A stretch of DNA of 64,000 nucleotides from NCBI RefSeq assembly GCF_014648175.1, contig NZ_BMQP01000001.1:248001-312000 (forward strand), in the 5' to 3' direction. Shown one piece after another: positions 1 through 8,370 of the stretch. The stretch is from Planobispora rosea (lineage in GTDB: Bacteria; Actinomycetota; Actinomycetes; Streptosporangiales; Streptosporangiaceae). Positions within the stretch are counted from its first letter, which is position 1. Each line of letters begins with the position of its first letter. The position numbers were made by a program, and so were the translations under genes. The notes under the pieces are model-generated. The model worked only from the letters and a program-made list of their open reading frames with translations, ran no database searches and was not told the DNA's origin.

Positions 1-146
1 ATCGTCTGCTTGCCGCTGGTCGGATGCCACACCCACAACACGGGGTCGTCGCCGCCGAGCATGCGGCTGACCATCCCCCGGTCGGGCAACTCGGCGGCCA
101 GGGACTCCAGATGGGCCAGACGCTGCTGGGCGAACGTGTTGGTCAC
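1..146 (-). CDS. hypothetical protein, 5' part only (runs off the window start)
   Basis: About 48 codons are visible, reading leftward out of the window: a helical start (NTFAQQRLAHLESLAAELPD) followed by a segment ending in VLWVWHPTSGKQTI. The chosen start is GTG at 146 because GAGG lies 8 bases upstream; an in-frame GTG at 164 is the alternative but has its purine tract directly abutting it. The frame is open to the window edge. I do not recognise the family from this fragment. It is divergent from recA, with the LexA box in between. Confidence 0.5.
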   Translation of the reverse strand, partial: MTNTFAQQRLAHLESLAAELPDRGMVSRMLGGDDPVLWVWHPTSGKQT

Positions 147-317
147 GGCGGTTACCTCGGACACCTCTCGAAAATCATGTTGATCCCAGCGTTCCCCCAG
201 GTCAGCGGGTGACACCTCGGGTACCGGAATGCCCAGGAATGTCATTTCTGTGACGGGCCGGGACGCCGGGCGCGGCCCGGACGACCCGTGGAACACGTGA
301 TGCGATTGAGGAACGAT

Positions 318-331
318 CGAACAGCCGTTCG
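318..331. promoter_or_regulatory. LexA (SOS) box upstream of recA
   Basis: The site reads cGAACAGCCGTTCg, a perfect GAAC-N4-GTTC palindrome matching the known actinobacterial/Gram-positive LexA operator. It is followed three bases later by TATATT at 334-339, a plausible -10 hexamer, so bound LexA would cover the promoter. The recA start codon is about 110 bases downstream. No good -35 was found at the right spacing. Confidence 0.88.
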
Positions 332-439
332 GCTATATTGGGCGTGTCAGCCCTCGTGGCGTGCTCTCCGGAAAATGTCGGTGGCACCCCGTAGCTTTCT
401 GGCAACAGATCCGACCCGTAACCCTCCAGGGGGCTCCCA

Positions 440-1543
440 ATGGCAGCTAACGACCGCGAGAAGGCGCTCGAGACCGCCCTCGCTCAGATCGAGCGGCAGT
501 TCGGCAAGGGCTCCGTCATGCGCCTCGGCGACGACGCCCGCGCGCCCATCGAAGTGATCCCCACCGGATCCATCGCCCTCGACGTGGCCCTGGGCATCGG
601 CGGGTTCCCGCGCGGCCGCATCGTCGAGATCTACGGTCCTGAGTCCTCCGGTAAGACCACCGTCGCCCTGCACGCCGTCGCCAACGCCCAGCGCCAGGGC
701 GGCATCGCGGCGTTCATCGACGCCGAGCACGCCCTCGACCCGGAATACGCGAAGAAGCTGGGCGTCGACACCGACGCGCTGCTGGTCTCCCAGCCCGACA
801 CCGGTGAGCAGGCGCTGGAGATCGCCGACATGCTGATCCGGTCCGGCGCCATCGACCTTCTGGTCATCGACTCGGTCGCGGCTCTGGTTCCCAAGGCCGA
901 GATCGAGGGCGAGATGGGCGACAGCCACGTCGGTCTCCAGGCCCGTCTGATGTCCCAGGCCCTGCGCAAGGTCGCCGGCGCGCTCAACACCACCGGCACC
1001 ACCGCGATCTTCATCAACCAGCTCCGCGAGAAGATCGGCGTCATGTTCGGCTCGCCCGAGACCACGACCGGTGGAAAGGCGCTGAAGTTCTACGCCTCGG
1101 TCCGTCTCGACGTGCGCCGGATCGAGACGCTGAAGGACGGCACCGAGCCCGTCGGCAACCGCACCCGGGTGAAGGTCGTCAAGAACAAGATGGCCCCGCC
1201 CTTCCGCCAGGCCGACTTCGACATCCTGTACGGCGTCGGCATCTCCCGCGAGGGCGGACTGATCGACATGGGTGTCGAGCACGGCTTCGTCCGCAAGTCC
1301 GGTGCCTGGTACACCTACGAGGGCGACCAGCTCGGCCAGGGCAAGGAGAACGCCCGTAACTTCCTGAAGAACCACCCCGACATGGCGAACGAGATCGAGA
1401 AGAAGATCAAGGAGAAGCTCGGCGTCGGCCCGCGCGTGGACGCGCCGGAAGCCGCGGCGCCCGCCGCCCCGGCCGCTCCCGCTCCCGCCGCCGCGCCCTC
1501 GGGCCGTGGCAAGGCCGCGGCCGCCAAGCCGGGTGACGTCTGA
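440..1543 (+). CDS. recA: recombinase RecA
   Basis: DNA-dependent ATPase that forms filaments on single-stranded DNA, performs strand exchange and triggers LexA self-cleavage. The 367-residue protein has the Walker A motif GPESSGKT at 66-73, the Walker B region LLVIDS near 140-145, the canonical DNA-binding loops and the usual Ala/Pro-rich actinobacterial tail from about 335. No intein interrupts it. The ATG has AGGGGG six bases upstream. recX follows after 13 bases, so the two are almost certainly co-transcribed, under the LexA box at 318-331. Confidence 0.99.
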   Translation: MAANDREKALETALAQIERQFGKGSVMRLGDDARAPIEVIPTGSIALDVALGIGGFPRGRIVEIYGPESSGKTTVALHAVANAQRQGGIAAFIDAEHALDPEYAKKLGVDTDALLVSQPDTGEQALEIADMLIRSGAIDLLVIDSVAALVPKAEIEGEMGDSHVGLQARLMSQALRKVAGALNTTGTTAIFINQLREKIGVMFGSPETTTGGKALKFYASVRLDVRRIETLKDGTEPVGNRTRVKVVKNKMAPPFRQADFDILYGVGISREGGLIDMGVEHGFVRKSGAWYTYEGDQLGQGKENARNFLKNHPDMANEIEKKIKEKLGVGPRVDAPEAAAPAAPAAPAPAAAPSGRGKAAAAKPGDV

Positions 1544-1556
1544 TCCGGGCTGAGCG

Positions 1557-2549
1557 GTGACGACGGGACCCGACTCCGGTCCGGCCGGTGAGGCCGGACC
1601 GCGAGACTGGGGTGCATGGCCCGACCTCCCCGAATCCGGTGGCGAAGGCCGTCGCGGCTCGGGGACCCGCGGCGGTGCGGAAGACCGGGGCCGCTCGGGG
1701 AGGAGATCCTCGGGAGGTTCCGGCAGGCGATCCCGGAGGGGAGCCGAGGGCCCTTCCCGGGGAGAGCCCGCGGACGCTCTCCCCGACGGATCCGGCGGTT
1801 CCTTCTGGGAAGGGTCCGAAGGCGTTTTCCCGGACGGGCCTGAGGGCTCCTTCCCCGGCAGGTCCGGTGAAGCTTCCTCGGACGGGCCTGAGGGCTCCTT
1901 CCCTGGCGGGTCCGGACGGCGGTCCCGGGGCGGAGCGGGGAGTTCCTCGCGGGAAGGGGCCGGGCGGCGGTCCCGGGGCGGGCCCCGGGGTTTCCTGCCG
2001 GATGGGCCGGTGGAGGGCTCCACGGCGAGTCAGGGGCCTCCGGCCGACCCGCAGGCGGTTGCGCGGGCCATCTGCCTGCGGTTGCTGACCATGGCGCCGC
2101 GCACCCGGGCTCAGCTCGCGGAGGCGCTGCGCAAACGTGAGGTGCCGGAAGACGCCGCCGAGGCCGTGCTGGAGCGTTTCTCCGAGGTCGGCCTGATCGA
2201 CGACGAGGCGTTCGCCGCCGCCTGGGTGAGCTCACGCCACGCCGGCCGGGGTCTCGCCCGGCGGGCCCTGGCGTCGGAGCTCCGCCGGCGCGGGGTGGAG
2301 GAGGACACCGTCAAGGAGGCGGTGGAGCAGCTCGACCCCGAGCAGGAAGTGGAGACCGCCCGCAGGCTCGTGGCGCGCAAGCTCCCCTCCACCCGGGGGC
2401 TGGAGCCCTCCGCCAGGACGCGGAGGCTCGCCGGCATGCTCGCCCGCAAGGGATACGGACCGGGTCTCGCCTTCCGTGTCATTCGCGAGGCTCTTGAGAA
2501 CGAAGAGGCGGAAGGTCCGGAATATCCGGAGTATCCGCTCGACTGGTGA
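1557..2549 (+). CDS. recX: RecX regulator with long low-complexity N-terminal extension
   Basis: RecX binds and restrains RecA filaments. The conserved RecX helical repeats occupy roughly residues 165-320 (for example RTRAQLAEALRKREVPEDAA and LIDDEAFAAAWVSSRHAGRG). The first ~160 residues are a Gly/Ser/Arg/Pro/Glu-rich, probably disordered stretch with repeated elements such as GPEGSFPG (twice) and RRSRGG. At 330 residues it is clearly longer than the typical 150-220. The GTG start at 1557 is the first in frame after recA; internal starts near the core cannot be excluded, in which case the extension would be shorter. Confidence 0.9.
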   Translation: MTTGPDSGPAGEAGPRDWGAWPDLPESGGEGRRGSGTRGGAEDRGRSGRRSSGGSGRRSRRGAEGPSRGEPADALPDGSGGSFWEGSEGVFPDGPEGSFPGRSGEASSDGPEGSFPGGSGRRSRGGAGSSSREGAGRRSRGGPRGFLPDGPVEGSTASQGPPADPQAVARAICLRLLTMAPRTRAQLAEALRKREVPEDAAEAVLERFSEVGLIDDEAFAAAWVSSRHAGRGLARRALASELRRRGVEEDTVKEAVEQLDPEQEVETARRLVARKLPSTRGLEPSARTRRLAGMLARKGYGPGLAFRVIREALENEEAEGPEYPEYPLDW

Positions 2550-2827
2550 AAACGCCCAGTCCCATGGGTCTTTGCTTGCTCGTTACCTGTTTGACGCTTA
2601 ATCTCGACGGCAGTGAGGAGTTACTCCGCGCAGCGCGGATTGTCATAACGGTGAACTACGGACATGCAGGCTTGACGGCGCGGACCGGTGAAGGGCCGAC
2701 GGGGGTCGGAACGGCGCCGGTTCTGGGTTGATATCTGTCCTGGTGGCGACACCGCGTGGACCTTCCGCGCCGTGCGTGTGACCCTCGTGTGCTCGATGTC
2801 GGCGACGCGAGGAGGGGTGGGGCGCGC
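2550..2827 (+). promoter_or_regulatory. recX-rny intergenic region, candidate promoter area
   Basis: This 278-bp gap holds two TTGACG hexamers (2591-2596 and 2672-2677) that could be -35 elements for rny, although no convincing -10 sits 17 bases downstream of either. A small hairpin TCCGC-GCAGC-GCGGA lies at 2625-2639. No gene was recognised here. Confidence 0.25.
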
Positions 2828-4513
2828 ATGGAGCCCGTTGTGATCGTCGTGCTGGCAGGGGCCATGGTGGTGTTCGCCGGAGTGACGATAACCGTGCTGG
2901 TCATGCTGCTCCGCCGTACCGGAGGGCTGGCGGGCAAACCGCTCGGGCCGACTCCCGAGCAACTGGCGGAGATCCACGCCGAGCTGGAGCAGGCCAGGCG
3001 CGAGGCGGCCGGGATCCGCGGCAGGGCCGAGGAGGAGGCGGCGGAGACCCTGCGCCGCTCCGAACAGGAGGCGGCGGAGACCCTGCGCCGCTCCGAACAG
3101 GACGCCGAGGTGATCCTGCGCCGCTCCGAGGCCGCCGCCGAGAGCGCCGCGCAGATGCGCAAAGAGGTCGAGGCCGAGACCCAGGTGCTCAAATACGAGC
3201 TCAAGGAGCTCCGCTCCGATCTGGAACGCCGCGAGAACCGGCTGGCCGAGCGGGAGCAGAGGCTCGACGAGGAGGCCAGGCGCCAGGCCGAGCGGGCGCG
3301 CAAGCTCGCCGAGACCGAGACGGAGCTGGCCGCCCGCCGTGAGGATCTCGACCGGCTCGCCCAGGAGCGCAGGGCGGTCCTGGAGCGGGTGGCGGGGCTC
3401 ACCAGCACGCAGGCCAGAGCCGAGCTGGTCGGGGAGATCACGAACCAGGCCAAGCGTGAGGCGGCGCTGATCGTCAGGGAGATCGAGGGCGAGGCCCGCA
3501 AGGAGGGGGAGAAGCGGGCCACGAAGATCATCACCTTGGCGGTGCAGCGCATGGCCGCCGAGCAGACCGCCGAGTCCGTCGTCAGCGTGCTGCACCTGCC
3601 CGGGGACGAGATGAAGGGCCGCATCATCGGTCGCGAGGGCCGTAACATCCGCGCCTTCGAGTCGACCACCGGTGTCAATCTGATCATCGACGACACCCCC
3701 GAGGCGGTGCTGCTGTCGTGCTTCGACCCGGTCCGCCGCGAGACCGCCCGGCTGACCCTGGAGAAGCTCGTCCTCGACGGCCGCATCCACCCGCAGCGCA
3801 TCGAGGACGCCTACGAGCGCAGCAGGGCCGAAGTCCAGGAACTGTGCGTGCGCGCGGGTGAGGACGCCCTGGTTGAACTGGGCATCACCGACATGCACCC
3901 CGAACTGGTCACCTTGCTCGGCCAGCTCCGTTACCGCACCTCCTACGGGCAGAACGTGCTGGGCCACCTCGTCGAGTCCGCGCACATCGCCGGGATCATG
4001 GCGGCCGAGCTCAAGCTGGACAAGGCGCTGCTCAAGCGCTGCACGCTGCTGCACGACATCGGCAAGGCGCTGACCCACGAGGTGGAGGGCAGCCACGCGC
4101 TGATCGGAGCGGAGATCGCCCGCCGGTACGGCGAGCACGAGGACGTGGTCCACGCGATCGAGGCGCACCACAACGAGGTCGAGGTCCGCACGGTCGAGGC
4201 GGTCCTCACCCAGGCCGCCGACGCGATCAGCGGAGGCCGTCCGGGCGCGCGGCGCGAGTCGCTGGAGGCCTACGTCAAGCGGCTGGAGCGGCTGGAGGAG
4301 ATCGCCCAGTCGTACGAGGGGGTGGAGAAGGTCTTCGCCATGCAGGCGGGCCGCGAGATCCGGGTCATGGTGAAGCCCGACTCCGTCGACGACATCCAGG
4401 CCTCGGTGATCGCCCGTGACGTGGCCAAGCGGATCGAGGAGGAGCTCACCTACCCCGGCCAGATCCGCATCGCCGTCGTCCGGGAGTCCCGGGCCATCGA
4501 GTTCGCCCGCTGA
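2828..4513 (+). CDS. rny: ribonuclease Y
   Basis: Membrane-anchored endoribonuclease starting mRNA decay. The order of parts is standard: one N-terminal transmembrane helix (about residues 4-27), a long Glu/Arg-rich coiled coil (about 45-215), a KH domain with GRIIGREGRNIR near 261, and an HD phosphohydrolase domain with LLHDIGKA near 407. The ATG at 2828 is chosen because the membrane helix begins immediately after it and GAGGAGGGG lies 10 bases upstream; the frame stays open further 5' but that part is not RNase Y-like. The length of 561 residues is slightly above the usual ~520, due to the coiled coil. Confidence 0.95.
   Translation: MEPVVIVVLAGAMVVFAGVTITVLVMLLRRTGGLAGKPLGPTPEQLAEIHAELEQARREAAGIRGRAEEEAAETLRRSEQEAAETLRRSEQDAEVILRRSEAAAESAAQMRKEVEAETQVLKYELKELRSDLERRENRLAEREQRLDEEARRQAERARKLAETETELAARREDLDRLAQERRAVLERVAGLTSTQARAELVGEITNQAKREAALIVREIEGEARKEGEKRATKIITLAVQRMAAEQTAESVVSVLHLPGDEMKGRIIGREGRNIRAFESTTGVNLIIDDTPEAVLLSCFDPVRRETARLTLEKLVLDGRIHPQRIEDAYERSRAEVQELCVRAGEDALVELGITDMHPELVTLLGQLRYRTSYGQNVLGHLVESAHIAGIMAAELKLDKALLKRCTLLHDIGKALTHEVEGSHALIGAEIARRYGEHEDVVHAIEAHHNEVEVRTVEAVLTQAADAISGGRPGARRESLEAYVKRLERLEEIAQSYEGVEKVFAMQAGREIRVMVKPDSVDDIQASVIARDVAKRIEEELTYPGQIRIAVVRESRAIEFAR
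3035..3100 (+). repeat. perfect 33-bp tandem duplication inside rny
   Basis: Positions 3035-3067 and 3068-3100 are identical, each encoding the eleven residues EAAETLRRSEQ in the coiled-coil part of RNase Y. A related unit (DAEVILRRSE) follows. Eleven residues is a hendecad, so the duplication keeps coiled-coil register. Confidence 0.95.
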
Positions 4514-4541
4514 CCCGGCCCGATCAACTGACCCGGCCGGA

Positions 4542-6479
4542 TCAGGTGTGGAAGATCTGCTGGTAGAAGGCGAACTCGGTGGCCAGGGCCGCGCTGCGGG
4601 TCTCGGCGCGGCGGAAGCCGTGGGCCTCCCCCTCGAAGGTGAGATAGGTGCAGGGGACGCCGCGCTCGGCGAGGGCGTCGGCGAAGGCCTGGGACTGGGC
4701 GGGCGGGACCACCGGGTCCGACAGACCCTGGAGCAGCAGCATGGGGCAGGTGACCCCGGCGACCTGGCCGAGGGGTTCGCGGGAGCCGTACAGGACGGGA
4801 TCGGAGGGACCGACCAGCCACTCGACGTAGCGGGACTCGAAGTCGTGGGTGGTCTCGGCGAACTGGGCGAGGGAGCTGACCCCGTAGTAGGAGACGCCCC
4901 CGGCGAACACGTCGGACAGGGCGCAGGCCGCCATGACGGTCCAGCCGCCCGCGCTGCCGCCCCGGATCGCGATCCGCGCCGGGTCGGCCATGCCCCGCGC
5001 GGCCAGCCACTCGGCCACGGCGACGCAGTCCTCCACGTCGACGACGCCCCACTGCCCGCGTAGCCGGTCCCGGTAGGCGCGGCCGTAGCCGGTGGATCCG
5101 CCGTAGTTGACGTCGATCACGCCGATGCCGCGGCTGGTGAGGAACGCCTTCTTCAGGTCCAGCGCCGTCGTGCTGTGCCCGGTGGGGCCGCCGTGGACGA
5201 ACAGGACGTACGGTGGCGCACCCTCGCCGGTGACCTCGGGGTTCGACGGCGGGTACACCAGCGCGTGCACACGCCGGCCGAACCGTCCCTGGACCTCCAC
5301 GGCCTCGGGGCGCGGCAGGTAGGCGACGTCCGGCAACTCGTCGACCTCGCGCCGGAGCCCCTCCACCCGGCCGGTCACGGCGTCGATCCGGACGACCGAG
5401 AGGGGGACCGCCGGGCCGTACCCGATTCCGGCGACCATGCGCCCGTCGGAGGCCAGGGCGGGGGACCAGCCGCTGTAGGGGACGTCGAGGTCGGTCAGGA
5501 CGCCGGAGACCGGATCGAGGATGCCCAGCCTCAGGTCGCCCTGGCCGTGCAGGACCGCGAGCCGCCCGTCGTCCAGCACGGCGTACGGCGCGCCGCCGAG
5601 TTGCCAGAGCGGCCCGGCGAACTCCTCCTCGGCGGGGTAGAGGGCCTGGTAGGACGTGCCGTACATCCCGATCTGGTAGAGGTTCCACCAGCCCGACCAG
5701 TCGGAGATCAGGTAGAGGGTCCGGTCGTCGCGCCACTGCGGGGCGAGCACGGACTCGGAGGCGCCGCCCTTGACGGTCCAGGAGTGGCCGTCGGACAGGC
5801 GGGTGATCCGCAGTTCGGTGCCGTTCCACGGCATGCGGGGATGGTTCCAGCAGATGTAGGCCAGGTGCTCGCCGTCGGGGGAGATCGCCAGGGAGGCGTA
5901 GAAGTCGCATCCGCCGACCCGTTCGCGCGGCTCGGCGCCGCCGTGCAGGGGGATGGAGACGATCGACCGGCTGACCTTGCCGTCATCGTGGTGCCGCTCC
6001 CGCACGCACCAGACCTGGCCGTCGTGGACGAGCAGGTCGGCGTAGCGGAGCCCGGCCTCCACGTCGGGCTCCGGGGTGATCGGCCGGGGCTCGGCGCCCG
6101 GGCTCAGCAGGTAGAGCCGCTGGTCGGCGAGGTTGGCGAAGACGACGCTCCCGCCGGAGCCGCTGCCCTCACCCGGGCCCGCGCCGGCACTCTCGTCGGG
6201 GACCACCGCGTAGGGCCGCCCGCCGTACTCGTGCACGCGGGTCCTGGCGCTCCACGGCGCGGCAAGCAGCTCGCGGCGCGCGCCGTCGGCACCCCGGTGC
6301 ATGATCGTGGTCCGTCCCCCCTCGGCGGGGCGGTCCTCGATCCACCACACCTGCTCGCCCGCCATGGCGGGGAAGGACAGGCCCACTCCCGCGCGGGCGA
6401 CATCCGAGGTGGAGATGGGGGACGGCCAGGCGGCGTACGGCACGGCATCGCGTTCCACGGCATCGCGCTCTGGGGACAT
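4542..6479 (-). CDS. S9-family serine peptidase (prolyl-oligopeptidase / acylaminoacyl-peptidase type)
   Basis: Cytoplasmic oligopeptidase of 645 residues: an N-terminal beta-propeller (for example SPDGEHLAYICWN and RDDRTLYLISDWSGWWN) followed by an alpha/beta-hydrolase domain. The catalytic triad is visible: Ser509 in GGSAGG, Asp588 in LSDPVV and His620 in EAHGF. The ATG at 6479 has CAGGAT eight bases upstream; the frame is open well beyond, but that sequence overlaps another gene and is not family-like. It converges on rny with only 28 bases between stop codons, a space containing an imperfect direct repeat TGACCCGGCCsGATCA. No signal peptide is seen. Confidence 0.9.
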   Translation of the reverse strand: MSPERDAVERDAVPYAAWPSPISTSDVARAGVGLSFPAMAGEQVWWIEDRPAEGGRTTIMHRGADGARRELLAAPWSARTRVHEYGGRPYAVVPDESAGAGPGEGSGSGGSVVFANLADQRLYLLSPGAEPRPITPEPDVEAGLRYADLLVHDGQVWCVRERHHDDGKVSRSIVSIPLHGGAEPRERVGGCDFYASLAISPDGEHLAYICWNHPRMPWNGTELRITRLSDGHSWTVKGGASESVLAPQWRDDRTLYLISDWSGWWNLYQIGMYGTSYQALYPAEEEFAGPLWQLGGAPYAVLDDGRLAVLHGQGDLRLGILDPVSGVLTDLDVPYSGWSPALASDGRMVAGIGYGPAVPLSVVRIDAVTGRVEGLRREVDELPDVAYLPRPEAVEVQGRFGRRVHALVYPPSNPEVTGEGAPPYVLFVHGGPTGHSTTALDLKKAFLTSRGIGVIDVNYGGSTGYGRAYRDRLRGQWGVVDVEDCVAVAEWLAARGMADPARIAIRGGSAGGWTVMAACALSDVFAGGVSYYGVSSLAQFAETTHDFESRYVEWLVGPSDPVLYGSREPLGQVAGVTCPMLLLQGLSDPVVPPAQSQAFADALAERGVPCTYLTFEGEAHGFRRAETRSAALATEFAFYQQIFHT

Positions 6480-6585
6480 GGCGTAATCCTGCCCGATAAC
6501 CCGCCGCGTGTCGCCGGTATGGCGCTCATCGCGTTCTGGGCGTGTGGTGCCCATTTCCCAGGTTTCGGGCATCTCGGTGCCCAAT

Positions 6586-6638
6586 GGCCGAACCGGTGGC
6601 CGGTGTCCGGTGCCTGACGGCCGAACCGGTGGCCGGTG
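6586..6638. repeat. short direct repeat in the S9 peptidase 5' region
   Basis: The 20-bp sequence starting ggccgaaccgg occurs at 6586-6605 and again at 6619-6638, a 33-bp period. It lies between the peptidase start and the gluD terminator. No coding or operator function can be assigned. Confidence 0.8.
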
Positions 6639-6654
6639 CCCGACGGCCGGAAAC

Positions 6655-6694
6655 GGCGGCGGGGCGGCCCCCTTCGGGTGACCGCCCCGCCGCC
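6655..6694 (-). terminator. strong GC hairpin terminator after gluD
   Basis: GGCGGCGGGGCGG at 6655-6667 pairs perfectly over 13 bp with CCGCCCCGCCGCC at 6682-6694, around a 14-base loop. It starts 42 bases past the gluD stop codon. The T-tract is poor, as is common in actinomycetes. Confidence 0.8.
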
Positions 6695-6736
6695 GGGACC
6701 GGACGAGTGCGACCGGTCGGGAAGTGCCGGGAAGGA

Positions 6737-7624
6737 TCAGGCTCCCGCGGCCATTCCGCTGGTCTCCATGGCCCCTCCCGGCGGGACGACCGGCCGCGCC
6801 GAGGTCTTGCGGTTGCGGCGGCTCCACCCCTCCAGCCAGGTGGCCAGGCCGCTGAGCGCCATGTTGAGGCCGATGTAGATGATCCCGATGACGATCGCGG
6901 CGGGGATGCGGGAGCCGAAGTTGGTCGCGGGGATGATCTGGAATCCGATGTTCAGCAGGTCGGGGTAGGCGATGATGTAGCCCAGCGCCGTGTCCTTGAG
7001 CAGCACGACGAGCTGGCTCACGATCGCCGGCATCATCGCCGTGACGGCCTGGGGGAGCAGGACCAGCCGCATCACGCCGCCCTTGCGCAGGCCGATGGCG
7101 TAGGCGGCCTCCGACTGCCCGCGGGGCACGGCCCGCACGCCCGCCCGCACGACCTCGGCCAGCACCGACCCGTTGTAGAGGGTCAGCCCGGCCACCAGCG
7201 CGACCAGCGTGTAGTCGCCGGGGCCGAACACGTCGGGCGCCAGGAAGAAGAGGAAGAAGATCAGCAGGAGCAGCGGGATCGCCCGGAAGGTCTCCACGAC
7301 GGCTCCGGCGGGGATCCTGACCCACCGGTGGTCCGAGAGCCGGGCGAGGCCGAAGACCGCGCCGAAGATCAGTGCGCACACGGCGCCGAGCCCGGCGGCC
7401 TTCAGGGTGTTGAGCAGGCCCGGGAGGATGTGTTCCGTCCAGGTGTACGGATTCAGGAACGGCTCCCAGATCCGCCCCTCCCACTGGCCCTTCTCGTCGA
7501 AGCGCGCGTAGACGACATAGAGGATCGCCGCGATCCCGACGACCCCGAGCAGGGTCAGGATGTTGTTGCGCAGCCGGGCGCGCGGTCCGGGCGCGTCGAA
7601 CAGGACGCTGGCCCGGGCGCTCAT
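6737..7624 (-). CDS. gluD: glutamate ABC transporter permease GluD
   Basis: Inner-membrane permease of a polar amino acid (His/Glu/Gln/Arg/opine) importer, 295 residues. It shows multiple membrane helices and the permease EAA-like loop (SEAAYAIGLRKGGVMRLVLLPQAV) that contacts the ATPase. The start overlaps the gluC stop by four bases (ATGA), so translation is coupled. It is the last gene of the gluABCD operon, followed by the hairpin at 6655-6694. Substrate assignment rests on operon order matching the Corynebacterium gluABCD system. Confidence 0.9.
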   Translation of the reverse strand: MSARASVLFDAPGPRARLRNNILTLLGVVGIAAILYVVYARFDEKGQWEGRIWEPFLNPYTWTEHILPGLLNTLKAAGLGAVCALIFGAVFGLARLSDHRWVRIPAGAVVETFRAIPLLLLIFFLFFLAPDVFGPGDYTLVALVAGLTLYNGSVLAEVVRAGVRAVPRGQSEAAYAIGLRKGGVMRLVLLPQAVTAMMPAIVSQLVVLLKDTALGYIIAYPDLLNIGFQIIPATNFGSRIPAAIVIGIIYIGLNMALSGLATWLEGWSRRNRKTSARPVVPPGGAMETSGMAAGA

Positions 7625-8289
7625 CGGGCCACCGCCAGCCGGTTCGCCAGCCAGCCGGTGAAGAACCCGATCGGCAGCGTCACGATCATGAAGGCGATGA
7701 CGATCCCGACGAAGATGGGGATCGACACACCGGTCTCGTCGAAGGTGTCCCTCATGACGAACGCCGACTCCGCCAGATATCCGGCGGCGATCGCCACCGT
7801 GGTGTTCTTGATCATTGCGATGATCACACTTCCCAGGGGTGCGACGACGGCCCGGAACGCCTGAGGAAGGATGATCATCCTCAGGGACTGGAAGAAGGTG
7901 AGCCCGATGGCCCGTGCCGCCTCGGCCTGTCCCATCGGGACGGTGTTGATGCCCGAGCGCAGCGCCTCGCAGACGAACGTCGCGGTGTACAGCGACAGCC
8001 CCAGCACGACCAGCCAGAAGCTGTTGGTGCTGGGCTCCTCGGAGAAGGTGACGCCCAGCGTGTCGCTGAGGCCGAGCGCGGAGAAGGCCAGGACCAGGGT
8101 GAGCGGCGTGTTGCGCACGATGTTGACGTAGGCCGCCCCCGCTCCGCGCAGCACGGGTGTGGGCGACACGCGCATGGCGACCAGGATCGTGCCGAATATC
8201 AGGGAGAGGATCGCGCAGATCACCGAGAGCTGAACGTTCTTCAGGAAGCCCGCCAGCAGGTCCGGCGCGTATTTGATCAGATCATCCAT
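7621..8289 (-). CDS. gluC: glutamate ABC transporter permease GluC
   Basis: Second permease of the heterodimer, 222 residues from the ATG at 8289 (MDDLIKYAPDLLAGFLKNVQ). GGTGGAG lies just upstream, which decides this start over more distal ones. The ATPase-contact loop AEAARAIGLTFFQSLRMIILPQA is clear. A perfect 15-bp hairpin (8320-8358) separates it from gluB, and it overlaps gluD by four bases. Confidence 0.9.
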   Translation of the reverse strand: MDDLIKYAPDLLAGFLKNVQLSVICAILSLIFGTILVAMRVSPTPVLRGAGAAYVNIVRNTPLTLVLAFSALGLSDTLGVTFSEEPSTNSFWLVVLGLSLYTATFVCEALRSGINTVPMGQAEAARAIGLTFFQSLRMIILPQAFRAVVAPLGSVIIAMIKNTTVAIAAGYLAESAFVMRDTFDETGVSIPIFVGIVIAFMIVTLPIGFFTGWLANRLAVAR

Positions 8290-8319
8290 CGTGCTCCACC
8301 AAAGGTACGACAGGTACGG

Positions 8320-8358
8320 CAGCGGCCGGTGCCCCGGGAGGCCGGGCACCGGCCGCTG
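8320..8358 (-). promoter_or_regulatory. intercistronic hairpin between gluB and gluC
   Basis: CAGCGGCCGGTGCCC (8320-8334) pairs perfectly with GGGCACCGGCCGCTG (8344-8358) around a 9-base loop, just after the gluB stop and before the gluC Shine-Dalgarno. Such hairpins in binding-protein operons are known to stabilise the upstream message or attenuate the permease genes; here that role is inferred. Confidence 0.75.
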
Positions 8359-8370
8359 TGCAGGGCGGGA

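Noticed and set aside
440..1543. Intein in recA
   Set aside because: The 367-residue frame aligns continuously with ordinary RecA motifs and has no insertion at the P-loop or Walker B.
347..2023. A long open frame on the strand opposite recA and recX
   Set aside because: It is antisense to well-conserved genes, its product is low-complexity and Arg/Pro-rich, and such frames are expected from GC-rich third-codon bias.
6586..6638. CRISPR-like array from direct repeats
   Set aside because: Only two copies with a 13-base spacer, no third unit and no cas gene; a simple duplication.
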